From Isoperla grammatica (taxonomy: Eukaryota; Arthropoda; Insecta; Plecoptera; Perlodidae), in the NCBI GenBank assembly GCA_945910005.1, contig OX246743.1:37107398-37171397 (forward strand): a stretch of 64,000 bases of DNA, given 5' to 3'. The notes below the pieces were generated by a model. It searched no databases. It worked only from the letters and a program-made list of their open reading frames with translations, and was not told the DNA's origin. Position numbers and translations under genes: made by a program. Below are positions 44,517-56,540 of this stretch, one piece after another; the stretch's first letter is position 1; each line of letters begins with the position of its first letter.

Positions 44517-47500
44517 CATTTCCATAAAAATCCTTTAATATGTTTAAGAGAAATAAGTTCACTAAAAATATCAAAACTACTTCAAGTTGAAGTACTTTGT
44601 AGCTTCATTCCATAAAATGTGTAAATAACACTTGGAAACTAAAATGTTCTGCACTGTCATTTCTAACTATGTATAAAAGCTTTGTTAGAATCTCAATGTT
44701 TATAGTAATACATGCATACTTGTTAACAGTTATAGCACTCACATGAAAAGTGTCTATTCCTAGTTTGCTAGCCTCAACGAAACACAGACAGCGTTGGGCA
44801 ATATATCTAATTAGTATAGCCATGTTTTCAGTCTGAATGACTAACAGTGTTGGCACGGTCACTCTAAATAACATGATTAAATGTACCGTTGGTTTGTAAG
44901 TCAATGGCAGATAAAACAACGTGGTAAAATGTGCATTTCCTGACGACAACGTTTGCTTTTATATGGTTATATTGCAGGTATCGTAAATACATTGGCGGTT
45001 GGTGTGAGAATTGGAAGGTATAATTAAAAAGGTTCAACAAATTTGTCGGCACTGTTTGGATCTTGCAGTATTTACTTTTGAGGAAGTTCGTGTTACATTT
45101 CACAATCTGGATTGTCAGGATAACTAGTTTGGGAATCTAGTTAGATATTGAAGATATTAAAATTATATTTAAGGCACATTTCATGGATATGTTCGTTAGT
45201 TATAGAAAGACAAGTGATCAGTCTTTATTGGAATGTAAAGAGCACGCTTTATGCATGTTGTATTTGTATTGGAAGGATTTAAACGTGTATGATGATAAAA
45301 GAAATGTGGGACAGTTTACAACTAAATGACACAATGTAGAAAAGTGTTGCTATTTACTGTACAATCGTTACTGATGGAGTAATTCTGTTTATAACAGCTA
45401 TATAGACTATTTACAAAGTACAAAAGCAATTGTTTGGTTAACTTCGATTATTTTTAAATACATTCATTACTATTCATTTTTGTGATATCTATGTTTTGAT
45501 TTTAAAATCATTAAATACAAAGTGAGTGTTTTCTTATGTATGTTACCTATTAATGAACTAAGTGCAACTTTTACGTTGCATTGTCAACATTTAGAAAAAA
45601 AAATTGTTTATCTATATTTGTAAATTTACAGATAAATGTCAGAAAGTATGAAGATAAGTCTCCTTGCGGCAAAGATGAAACAACACTAACGACGCCAACA
45701 AAGTTATTTAACAACGACTAGACGATCGTATTTAGCTCTGATTGATAAGACAAATCGTAATAGTTCAAGTCAGAGCAGTGTTTTCCTCCTTAGAAAGGAA
45801 AACTATTATTTACAAAAAATGAAACTTAATTGTTCTTTGTCTGCAAAACGAGAAAGTTAAAAATATATTTGCACTGTCATTTACAATGTAAAGTACATTT
45901 TTAGACTTACGTAATTAATACAAACTTTCAGAATTGTAATTAAATCATACTACCCTACAAGTTGTAGGTATTGTAACAGACCTAACACACATATCCTGGT
46001 ACCACGACATGTGGTCTATTAGCTAAACAAAGAGTAGATAATGGTCAGGATACAAACCGACGATGTCACCTCTAGAAACGAGGGCATCCACCACTAACAA
46101 CGTAAAAACTGACTATTTACACAAGAAAATGTTTCAATTAGATATTGTTTGTCTAAAGATGAAAAACTCCCGTTATCGACTGAGCACACATAGAATAATG
46201 CACAGCCGCCCTGATCTCGACGGCTGGTAAACCCACAAGTAGAAGGCGGTGGCGGAGATGGAAACTAGACATGCGGGGAAGTGCCTTATAAGACGGGGCA
46301 ATACACCTCGCCTGCCTTCATTTCATATTCATATCCTGTAGTACTGCATGCATACCTTCCTCCTGCGCTCAAAGCAGTAGATAATAGACGCAAGTTCTCA
46401 ACATTGGCTTCGTTATATCCATAATTAGAAAGCATTCACCTCAAAATGCTGCCCAAATAATTTTTAAGTTTAAAAAATAAACTTTATTTCCATCCAAAAA
46501 ATAAACTTTATTTTCCTCTCTTTTTTATATTACATCAGCTGAGTATTGTTGTTAAATAAATTATATATCCTTTCAATTTTAAAGTTTGTCTTATCAATAC
46601 AAATTCACTCTACTATCTTGTCCACCATAATTTGTTCATCAGTCGTATCCTCGTTTCAAATCATGCTAGTTTGTAATAAATAATTTCAAAAAATAAAAAT
46701 TAAGTGCAAAATCAAACTAAAACAAATAACTAATAAAAATTATTGTGTTTGTCCTCAACTTGACACCATTCGCCTTCGGTCGTTCGACAGGCATAGGCTA
46801 CGTTCTTAAACATTACTCCACTATCTTGTCTAGCATTCATTCATAACTCGTTTTTTCCTTTTCATCCAGATAACTGTAAATACGACTACTATACATAATC
46901 TCGCTATTTTTTTTTAAACTCAAAGCAAAATGCAATTTTATTTTACATCACGTAGTAATAAGAAAAAAATAAAAAAAGATTCGCGATTGTGCAATCACGA
47001 TTTATATAACGTAACTGCCTGCATGTATATAGCTTTGTGTCAACTCTTGACACCTTCACAGACTGTGGTGGTCGAAGGAAAGATGACCTGTCGTAGAATT
47101 GTGGAGGCAGCAGCATCTATAATATTATTCAGTAAAACTTTCACGTCTCCAACCAACAACCAGTTGCATCAGACGGACAGTGTAGTGTATCGTACTTATG
47201 CTAATAGGACGGACGGACTTTCATGCAGATTTGTTGACACACAGTTCTGATGACGAGCTAAATGACCTGGCTAGACAGACATCGTGGTCACAACTGTACA
47301 TGACACACACAAGCGTTGCAGTTTATCGTGATGCAGACTGTAATTTCAACAAAATTATAACGCGCGCGAATTTTAGCGATTTTTGTGCGATCCTCGACTA
47401 ACCACGGCAGCTGGCACGATTTTTCCGGTACTATTAAAATCGCTAACGCCAAGTGTCCTTGATTTATAAAATTAAATACTGCGAATCAAGTTCCATAACT

Positions 47501-47899
47501 CTCCCTTTTAGAGAACTTTAATGCTACGCACAAACTTAAATGTAAAATAAACTCAAAGTAAATTCGTAGACAAGAGTAAAACTTCTATAAATAAACCCAC
47601 AGATACGGCTCTCATATAAATAATTACCACTAAAATTGAGTAATTAAAATTAAGATAGCCCCAAGGCACTTGTCAGCCCCTATTAAATTAGACCAACAAC
47701 GAAACAAAAACTAACCCATTGTTTTTCTAATATCTATTGAATAAAACATCAAAACGCGGTATTTTTTTTTATTTAACCCATTTATAATATACATCAATGA
47801 ATATTATCATAGTTTCGAGGAGGTACTTCAAAAAAAATTTAAAATTACAAAATAATCATGTATTTTAAGTGAAAATAAGTGTTTGTGTATTCAGGAAAA
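44517..47899. other. Gene-free stretch
   Basis: No gene recognised. A minus-strand hydrophobic open frame at 44605-44949 was considered and not accepted. Confidence 0.45.
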
Positions 47900-47960
47900 A
47901 TCATCAACGAACCGTCAACCTCCACACAAGAGTCGCGTTCGCTACCACTGAGCTACCTCA
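47900..47960 (-). repeat. tRNA-like sequence, minus strand
   Basis: The complement of 47941-47955 is TAGCTCAGTGGTAGC, a perfect tRNA D-arm/box A. A weakened B box (GGTTCGTTGAT) lies at the correct distance. The T-arm is broken and the anticodon loop is abnormal, so this is a pseudo-tRNA or SINE head. Confidence 0.5.
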
Positions 47961-47999
47961 ATCCGTTGCGGACAGCTGTGTGCAGTGGAGCAACCCGTA

Positions 48000-48360
48000 T
48001 TTTGTCGAGGGGGGGGGGGGGTCGATCACCAGGGCAGCCAACTCTCTGTCTAACGAACAGTGACCAACCTCAAAAACAAAACCCAACTCCATTGAGCTAA
48101 TGGTCGATTCATAATTTCTATAGAAACGCATTCATTCCTTCGTATATATTATTATTATGTATGTAGTAGCATCATTAGACATCTTGTCATTATTGAGAAG
48201 AATAAAAACTAAAGAAACTCATTATCTGGTAGCCCTGCTAGGGGGCCACAGTGGGATATCAAGTTAGGACGAAGCTAATACTACTTATTAGAGGAGTAGT
48301 GAGGTATGTCCAGTGGCGTATCCTGGAATATAAATCGGAAGGGGGGGGGGGGGAGACTGA
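48000..48360. other. Poly-G-containing repeat fragments
   Basis: G runs at 48010-48020 and 48343-48353. The second follows CCAGTGGCGTATCCTGG, which resembles the CAGTGGCGTA terminus seen on some invertebrate DNA transposons. The matching far end was not found. Confidence 0.3.
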
Positions 48361-48451
48361 ATACTACACACAATTAGGGGCACCAATGGGGACCAATCAA
48401 AAACACGAAACAAAATCTTACATGTATAATTTGTATGTTGTCATGCGTAAT

Positions 48452-49151
48452 TAGGGTGACCAGACGTCCCGGTTTTACCGGGATCGTCCCGTTTTTTTGC
48501 GGCCTGTCCCGGTGTCCCGAAAATAGTTCTCGGGACGCCAAAATGTCCCGGTTTTAAGAGTTCGTCCAATTAATTCGTATTCTCCTTTTAAATTTCATAT
48601 AAAAGCCAATACTAGTTATAATTCAAAATACTCCACATAAATACTACAAAATACAAATCTCTCTGGGCTACCGGTCCATTTTGTTGCTGCAGTGACTTTA
48701 CAATGACGCTTGGACTTGCCAAGGCTTGATCCAATAGGGGTGGGGGGGGGGGGGGGGGGGGGCTGCCGGTTCGTGCGCGGCTTTTGTACAATTTTTGTAT
48801 AACTTTGTACAAGTTTTTTTATTTAATCTGAAAGATAAAACAAATGTTGAATCCTAAGAAATAAACACCTATTGCCAAGTTTACAGTAATTATTGCAATT
48901 GCGCGTACTTATCTTTTCCTGGAACCTGATTCTTCTCTTGCGCCACACCCTCAAGGCAAAGGCCAGCCCCCAGCCCAACCCAACCTGTCTCAGATCTCAC
49001 TACAGGCTATCTTGAGATAAAAATTGCCCAAAAAAATTTTGCGCCTCCGGCGGCTGGGGCTACGCCCCAGACCCCTTGTGGTCCACACAAGTCCATACAA
49101 GTCAAGCCTCCATGTGTCCCGGTTTTTGCTTTTGTAATTATGGTCACCCTA
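48452..49151. mobile_element. 700-bp non-autonomous hAT transposon
   Basis: Terminal inverted repeats TAGGGTGACCA and TGGTCACCCTA are perfect over 11 bp. They are flanked by identical 8-bp target duplications TGCGTAAT at 48444-48451 and 49152-49159, the diagnostic signature of hAT elements. The ends are rich in GTCCCGG/CCGGGAC motifs, including a CCCGGTTTTACCGGG hairpin at 48468-48483. The interior has a poly-G run (48743-48761) and GGGGCTACGCCCC at about 49056-49068. There is no transposase frame, so it would have used a transposase from an autonomous relative. Confidence 0.92.
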
Positions 49152-49159
49152 TGCGTAAT

Positions 49160-49890
49160 GCAATACGAAAGAAATATAAAAGTAGTTTACGAATGCATGA
49201 CTATTAATTTGTCATCTTGAATATTTTATATAATGCTACATTTGTTTGATATTCAAAACAATTACAGGGAAAGTATTTAGACATTAAATATTAACTTTGT
49301 AACAAATAAATCAGTATTTCGTTTTATGCATTGATCTATCAGCCATTGTAATGAAAACATAGGATAATTTGAATGGTACACAATATTTTTCTGGAATCCC
49401 CAACTCAACCATTTCTATGTTTTCATAAAAAAAAAAAAAAAATCTTAATTTTCCTAATCATAATGTCTTGTTCATGAATTTTCCGTCGATAAAGCAATTA
49501 ACTTACTACAATTCCCACTAACTAACGGCATCACCATTCACCCTACAACAGTTCTCTCATAAGCTTGACCACCTAGAATAATTAAACGCCACGATATCGA
49601 TTTGTTTTTATAGTTTAGCTCTCAGCAAGTACAGCCTGTATGAAACATGTTCCAACGTGACGTAACATAAGCGACATTTCCTTGCAAAGTGTTTCGTTTC
49701 ATCATCTCACTCCGTGCTAAACGTTTTACATAAACGGGTCACAGGTTAAATACCACGTTATGTAAACGTGAACTGTGAGTGCGTTTTATTTTTATACAGA
49801 CTGCATTCTATACGGTTGGTTGTTTTGTTGGTATTAATTTTGTTTATTTTTATTTGCCACCCATATAGAGAATACAATTCCTACCTACTT
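49160..49890. other. Gene-free stretch
   Basis: AT-rich; nothing recognised. Confidence 0.5.
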
Positions 49891-49990
49891 GATATTCCTG
49901 AGTGCCTAATACAACATACCCACATGATATTCCTGAGTGCCTAATACAACATACCTACATGATATTTCTGAGTGCCTAATACAATGTAAC
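49891..49990. repeat. 35-bp tandem repeat, three copies
   Basis: GATATTCCTGAGTGCCTAAT starts at 49891 and 49926, and with one change at 49961: an exact 35-bp period. Confidence 0.95.
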
Positions 49991-50035
49991 ACATGAAGTG
50001 TTGGGGCATATTATAGTCACACGATATTGATTGAC

Positions 50036-50355
50036 TTCTGTTTGCTCGTTAGTCTAGTGGGTTTATACCTGCTTCCACGCAGAGTGTCTAAGGTTCGATT
50101 CTCGGTGCAGGCTGGGTTTTTTTAACTACAGAATATGTCTTGAATCTTATCTATACAATACAGATAAGTAAAGGGTGATTTTGGAGCTGTCATAGCAACG
50201 AAGCACATAATAATGTGTATAAATGTACCCTCACTCAAATCAGTTCTTGTAACTCAGTGGGTAGACTATAAACAAATAAATAAATAATGAAATAAAATAA
50301 AAAATATAATAAAAATAAAATAATTAAATATATAAATAATAAATAAATAAATGAA
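50036..50355 (+). repeat. SINE-A copy 2
   Basis: tRNA-like head TTAGTCTAGTGGG...CTGCTTCCACGCAGAG...GGTTCGATTCTC, then GTGATTTTGGAGCTGTC and ATAGCAACGAAGCAC, then CTCACT...AGTGGG, and a long AAATAAAT-type tail to about 50355. Confidence 0.8.
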
Positions 50356-51460
50356 TAGTAGGTGCCTTCAATTAGACATCCTTTAGAACTAGGCAACATG
50401 TTTACAACAATGTAATTTGCTTTACAACACAGCCACGTGCTGCAATGCATCTTGTTATTAACTTTGCTTGTAACGATGGCAGCAGAGAGGAACTAATTCG
50501 GATATTTCTTTTATGATGGTTCACAATTAAAAACAAAATCCACCATGATTCACGATCATTATTTCTTATACCATCCTTATACATAAACCAATGTACGTAC
50601 TAGACTGTTACATGTCATAATGAACTATATTTATTTCTTACTTCTGAGAAAAAGCTTTCTATATTTTTAGCATGCAAATTAGTGATACACTCGCAGAAAA
50701 ATAGCATCTCTGAGCCAAACAACAGGCCGCAACGCACAGTGCAAAGGTAATCATTACATCGAAAATCAAGGGTATATTTATCTCAGTCACAGCATCTCAT
50801 TCGCTCTGATGACGTAAGGTGGACTGAAGTGAAATGTAATAGTTTTCGTAACAGTGAAAATTGTAATAATAGTCGAAAATAAAAAAAAATAAAAAAAATA
50901 CAAATAATAATAAAAAAAAATTAAAAAAAAATATATTTTATAATAAATAAATAATAATGTAAAATGGACAATTTTTTTTGTCTTACTACCTTGTCTTACT
51001 ATATTTTTTAAATACTTTAACACATTTGTAAAAATTGTTTTCTATTTTGTATATTTCTGATTTCATTATTCTTGGTATTCGTGACGTGATATTAATGTTG
51101 GTTTTTAATTATTTTTATCTTTTTTTCCTGTTTCAATATACCATTTTTAATGTTTTAGTTACTCTAAGTATAAATATAGGCAGTAATTCATTGTGTTTGG
51201 ACCTGTATGATGTATGAATACAAGTATATTATAAAAAAATAAGATTCGTAGTTTTATTTGGTGGTTCTATTCGACTGTTAAAAGGCTCTCACACAATTAG
51301 GTATTCAGCTCTAAGCTCGGAGTGTAGGCAGGAAATTAATCTATTTAGCATTTCAAAACGCCGCTTGGCTAATTGTCCGGAAGAATACGTGAATGTTTTG
51401 CCACGGTGCATAAAATTATTAATATAACGTGTTATTTGTAACATCTAACAAGGCTTAACG
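50356..51460. other. Gene-free AT-rich stretch
   Basis: A/T low complexity, notably 50878-50960 (AAAT-rich). Nothing else recognised. Confidence 0.5.
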
Positions 51461-51712
51461 TGTGGTTCGGTGGTCTAGTGGGTTGATTCGTGCTTACAAT
51501 GTAGAAGATCCTGGGTTAGAATCCCGGTTCGGGCCTAGAACTTGACTTTATTCATTCAATATGATACAGTTGTAGGCCTATATGTGAACGGTGACTTTGA
51601 AGACATCACAACAACGAAGCACATGATTCATGGAATAAATGTCCCCCACTGAAAATCAGGTCTTATTGAACTGAGTTGATAGACTATAAATACAAATTTA
51701 TTTATTTAGAGC
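51461..51712 (+). repeat. SINE-A copy 3
   Basis: Head GGTGGTCTAGTGGGTTGATT with GGGTTAGAATCCC, body GTGACTTTGAAGACATCACA followed by ACAACGAAGCAC, CCCACTGAAAATCAGG, and tail TTTATTTATTT. Confidence 0.8.
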
Positions 51713-52593
51713 GATTTTACGTTATGACGTGTGTATTATGAAAATATTATGACTTTTTAAATTATACCTAGATGTAAGCCCACAGTATTATTTCGCGAGA
51801 ATTTCGAGAATTCGAGAATTATCACATTTTTAAATAAAGAAGTACTGAAGAAGGTAGGGGTTCGAAACGTCAAGAAACCTCCATTATAATTGGCTGACGT
51901 TAAATCGTTCACTTTTAATCAACCAATTATTTTACCATTTTTTTAAATGTCTAATAAGCACCGAAACCACTTTTTGTATCCTTTGTTGCAATTATGTTAT
52001 TGGTTGTATTTTTTTTTCTGAAGCACGATTATTATGCCAACTACAAAGGTCGATTCTTGTTGTTTTACGATTTACGACTCAACTGTTGCAGCTTGCAGTC
52101 ATGCCAATGAAACTACAAAGGTCGACAATTTATTTCTACTAATAAAAACCGTTTATTGTCACGATTGGCCTCGATGTATTAAAATGTTTATCGCCGACAA
52201 ATTGATATACGGATAATAAAAGAGCTGTTACTTAACACGATAATTCCATAGCAAGTGTCGACGGATGATTCATGAATTGACTGTATATAAATCACAAAAA
52301 GATGACTTCAATTTTCTTTAATAGTTAGTCTAATGCTTAGATCTTGCACAATATTAAAATGGCATATTTTTAAACTAAAAAAAAAAACTCACTGCGGAAA
52401 ACACAAAAATTCTTTTCGAAACTCGTTTGCTTACGATCCCAGCAAGAATTACAGTTAACTTGATGAAGCTGTATTACGAATATTGCCCCGAAGCGATCTA
52501 GTTTCTGCTTTGCTACACACACACCCATCCATAGACAGGATGAGCGGGACCAGTTTAAAATTGTTCACACGGTATTAAAGTCCAGGAAACTTA
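51713..52593. other. Gene-free stretch; possible intron of minus-strand gene
   Basis: CTGAAGAAGGTAGGGGTTCG and AAACGTC at about 51847-51873 resemble a motif common near Penelope-like elements. Otherwise nothing is recognised. Confidence 0.35.
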
Positions 52594-52853
52594 CCATTAA
52601 AAGGTGTAAATCCATCCAAAAGGTGTGTGAAATCCAAATATGGTCAAATCGACTTCCACACAAACCAACACACAAATAATTTAAGAAAAAAAAATTAAGT
52701 TTGAATGCACACGATCGGTTAAAATTCACTATTTCACGTTTTGGTTTAATAAAAGTCACTCGTACAAAGTACGTCCTGTGCGGGTGGTGTACGTTGTAGG
52801 GTCACGCGCGGTCACACTAGAGATACGAACAGCGCGGACGCTTGAGCAAGACT
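52594..52853 (-). CDS. Candidate first exon (5' UTR plus seven codons) of an unknown minus-strand gene
   Basis: On the minus strand an arthropod-type initiator TCAGT lies at 52855-52851 (A at 52853). Roughly 238 nt follow without any ATG, then ATG at 52615 opening M-D-L-H-L-L-M, followed immediately by a consensus donor GTAAGT from 52594. The last exon base is 52595. Absence of upstream ATGs over that length in AT-rich DNA, a perfect donor in phase, and a GC-rich CCAAT-bearing region just upstream together support a genuine gene start. The product cannot be named from seven codons. The phase-0 end is compatible with the candidate exon at 40608-40909. Confidence 0.4.
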
Positions 52854-52960
52854 GACGCGAGTTACCTGTCAGTCCACGCGCTTCGCCAGTGCAACTTACC
52901 TGGGCCAATCAGAGAGCGGCGTCGCGCACACGTGACCGCCGCCAGCCAATGAGAGGGCTT
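52826..52960 (-). promoter_or_regulatory. Candidate CpG-rich promoter with two CCAAT boxes
   Basis: A markedly GC/CpG-rich island in AT-rich DNA. It has CCAAT at 52905-52909 and 52946-52950 (inverted relative to the proposed transcript) and CACGTG at 52929-52934. The initiator TCAGT is about 50 nt downstream of the nearer CCAAT. At +28 to +32 from the initiator A the sequence GTATC matches four of five positions of the arthropod downstream promoter element. Minus-strand GT donors at 52899 (CCCAG|GTAAGT) and 52865 hint at alternative upstream exons. Confidence 0.45.
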
Positions 52961-53062
52961 GAACGAAATCTGCGGGCAAAGGAAACACTCTTTAAAAACA
53001 CTGGCAAATACATTGTATTGAACTGTGTTGTATTTATTGTATTTAATATATTTGTACTTGTT

Positions 53063-53292
53063 ATATTGTATTGTATCGAATTGTATTGAATTGAATTGAA
53101 TTGAATTGAATTGAATTTGTATTGTATTGTATTGTATTGTATTGTTTTGTATCTTATTGTATCGTATCGTGTTGTATTGTATTGTATTGAATTGAATTGT
53201 ATTGTATTGTATTGTTTTGTATCGTATTGTATCGTATCGTGTTGTATTGTATTGTTTTGTATTGTATTGTATTGTAGGCCTATTGTATTGTT
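53063..53292. repeat. ATTGT-rich pentanucleotide satellite
   Basis: Runs of ATTGT with interspersed ATTGA, ATCGT and TTTTGT variants, giving a higher-order pattern (GTATCGTATCGTGTTGTATT occurs twice, about 65 bp apart). Open frames on both strands across it are artefacts. Confidence 0.95.
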
Positions 53293-55159
53293 CACGCTAC
53301 CGCGTTCTTTATCGAGATTTAGAAAAAAAAATAGACTTTGTCTTTATTAATCTTCCATGTGAACTTTTCATTTCAAATGCACACCGAGGTTATTACCGTT
53401 TGAATTTCCCTTTTCATTAGAATAAAAACGCTATGGGAAGTGTTTTCGTATACACTATTGTAGTATCGAGTTGATATCGTGAAAGAAGGGTGTTTATTTG
53501 TATCCGAGGTGAATAATTCTATACGATTAACATAAATTAATCAAATAATAATATTCTTTCTTGGTGGTGAGACATTTTGCATCAATTTTCCGCGCTGGTA
53601 CTTAATTGGTGGAAGTCGAACACAACTGAATATAATATTGTTGATTTAATCGGTTAAGTAGCCGTCCTTAGCACGTGAGTGTTTATAATGAGATCTAAAC
53701 CAATACAGATCTAGGATGTGAATATACAGATGGCTGGAGTGACACAGTAATTGTAATAAGGTCGACAACCTGGCGTTTCATTGAAGGTTCTTCCTTATTC
53801 ATTTCATTTCACCCCACTGAATATTGTATTGTACATTAACTGAGAAGGTTCACTCTTTGCAGTAAAGCTTTTTCAAAATCCTTGCGAGGATCATTAAATT
53901 AATTGGTAAATTCTTGTATCGAAGAGTTAGTTAACTTTTGAAACTCAATTATACTTGTTTATAATGGAACAAATTGTGTTGTTTAAGTTATGGTAAACGA
54001 AGAATCAAAATAATAAAAAAAAACAATTGTTAAATTAAGGGTACTGGGTGCATACAACATTTTGTGGTCTTTGAGGGAAAACATGACCTGTTTTCAGGTA
54101 ATTTTGATATATTTGAAGTTATATTTAAATATTTTTCAGGTTGCAAATGCCCTTTAGCATTTACATTAAAAAACAAATAAAGATAAATACTCAAAAGATA
54201 ACGAAATTATTTGGGTGTTACATTTATTAAACACCTTATTGCCGTGTCTTTAAATGCAACCATTCCCATTCAAAACTTAAAAAAAAAACTTTTTTTTCAA
54301 GAAAGAAAGGCGTTCACAATACGGTCAGCCATATTTAGAATCGATTACTTTCGAGCGGGGTTTTATCGAACTATTGATTTACGTTCCTGCTATCGTAAAG
54401 CGAATTAATGTCACATGTGAACTGAATGTCTCCCACTCAAGGTGAACAGGCCAGTTATTTCAATCTGCATTCCTCGCATAATGCATATTGGCTACTGTTA
54501 CTGCCTACTGGGTGATTATAGAATATAACCGTTTGTTTTGCACATTCGCTTGAAATCAGTACATACACAATACGGCATGCATACTGAATAGTATTGAATT
54601 TTTTTAATATACGTATCATATTTCATTAGAAATTCGTTGTGATTAAATTTATGGCCATTCAAACTTTTAAATAAAATTGAAATGTATGAAATAACCTATT
54701 ACTTTCCTTTCAATACATTTATAAATAATATTCTGTTTTTATACTATTTCATTTCATTTAATTTATTATTAATTCATACATTGTGTACATACAACTGATT
54801 TCGTCATATATTATATTACATTCATATTAAATAATCGTCAATATCCATTAAAATCACACTAAAATTAAATTATATTAAAACAAGATTAAACGTTACTAAC
54901 AAAAATGTGTCAGTCCAAAAAATCAGCCACCCTATATAAGACTCGATTGATCAAATAGTCCTTAAAAGTTTACGTTGTTTAGGATGTATGTACTACAAGA
55001 TATAATGTGTCACAATTAACTTCATTTAGCTTTTAATTCATATATCGGGAGAGCAGGTAAATAGTTGTAAATTCATATCTAAAATACTTTTCAGACGATA
55101 ACACATTAAGAAAGCTTCAGTGAGGATTGTCGTTGGCCGGATTCAAACGCACAATCATT
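53293..55159. other. Gene-free stretch
   Basis: AT-rich; no gene or repeat family recognised. Confidence 0.5.
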
Positions 55160-55526
55160 CATAAAAAAAAAAAAATCACATTTAGAGTCCACCCACTCAG
55201 TAATGAAACTGATTTTCAGTGAGGGACTTTAATTTAAAGCGACTAAACCAACCATGTAGGCTCCAATACAAACTCCATCGACGAACAGTGCAAACACCTG
55301 CGGACAAATGTCAGAACCAACAAGAGTGATTCAGAACCACTTTGAATTTATCGAGTGCTTCGTTGCTCGGACGGCTCCAAAGTCACCGTTTACTTATTCC
55401 TAAGCCAAGAAGTAATGGAACTGAATCCTTAATAGAAGTTAGAAAATTTCTGCTTGAACCGGGATTTGAACCCGGGACCGTCTGCATTGGAAGCAGGGAT
55501 GCTAACCACAGTAGTTGTGCACCGGA
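55160..55526 (-). repeat. SINE-A copy 4 (full length, minus strand)
   Basis: In reverse orientation: GGTTAGCATCCCTGCTTCCA, GGGTTCAAATCCCGG, GTGACTTTGGAGCCGTCC, GAGCAACGAAGCAC, CTCACTGAAAATCAG and TGAGTGGG, ending in a poly(T/A) tail at 55162-55175. Closely similar to the copy at 42481 but without its extra internal segment of about 60 bp. Confidence 0.85.
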
Positions 55527-56339
55527 AGATAAATAGCGCTAAATAAAATAGTTATAGTAAATGAAAGCGCAAACTGTAAGTTCTGCTCATATCATGCCCG
55601 CGGATACATCAAGCAAAACCGAAACGTATCCTTTGTACATTTACACACGCAACAATAGTAGGACAATGGACAAACGCAATAAGTATTCTCGATTGTATCA
55701 TTCTACTCCAAGATAAAATAAACTGAGCTCAATCAGTCAATGCACACAGTAGAATGTTTAATACAAAAAACTTTCCAACTGTTGAAATATTACTGTAATT
55801 TAAAACTTTGACGCATCATGGGGTTCAGTTTTAAATAATGGCTTCACCCTAAGACACTTAATCTACATCTGTCTGTTGCCAGAAACATTTGACGTAGATA
55901 AAACTTAGATGCGTTCCAATGTGCACCAAAATCAAGCAGCTAATTATTAATCTCAGTGTTTCTATATATTATATAATTGGAACACCAGGTTCAATACTAT
56001 AGTAGTACTACTATTTCTTACTAGTACTTTTAGTAGTACTATTACTAATAGTAAGTAGGATTAGTTTTAAATATAAATTGTTTATTTTTTATAAATTAAA
56101 TATTAAAGACTAAACTATATAACAGGGCAACCACGAACAAGGATTCTTTACTTATGTGGTTGCCTTGATTAACTAAAATATCTGAAAATAATATGTACCT
56201 GTAAATGTCTTAGTAAATTGAATTGAATTGAATTGAATCGGTCAGCCAGACTTAACTATCGGAATTATTTGGATAGTTGAGTATAGAATTCGGATAAATT
56301 TGAATAGGTGATTTGAATGCCTTAATGCCTAAAACGTAG
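55527..56339. other. Gene-free stretch
   Basis: AT-rich with a TAGTAGTACTA-type repeat around 56000-56060 and GAATTGAATTGAATTGAATC at 56219-56238. No gene recognised. Confidence 0.5.
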
Positions 56340-56540
56340 CTGACGCATTATTTGCGGGACTGAATTCAGGAGGTTACCGGTTCGATACCAATCACTGGCA
56401 ATCCTCATTGAAGGTTTATTCTAAGGTTCTCCTCTGTCACCTAAGGCGAATGCTGGGATCGTTTTCTAATGACAATCCTCGGACATTCCTTCCCAACTGG
56501 ACAAATATATACGGAGTCAATAGTGGCACATATGGACTAG
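56340..56540 (+). repeat. SINE-B copy 3 (best preserved)
   Basis: B-box-like CGGTTCGATACC at about 56379-56390. Then AAGGTTCTCCTCTGTCACCT with AAGGCGAATGCTGGGATCG, and CCTCGGACATTCCTTCCCAA. The element runs directly into the (TATG)n array, which may have grown from its 3' tail. Confidence 0.6.

Noticed and set aside
44605..44949. Hydrophobic minus-strand frame that might be a chemoreceptor exon
   Set aside because: The hydrophobic pattern is only vaguely gustatory-receptor-like, no signature motif is present and no clear splice sites were found.
47246..47275. Hammerhead ribozyme (CTGATGACGAG core start)
   Set aside because: The downstream GAAA and matching helix II are absent.
48310..48360. 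DNA transposon end CAGTGGCGTA followed by poly-G
   Set aside because: Suggestive of a transposon terminus, but no matching opposite end or duplication could be located.
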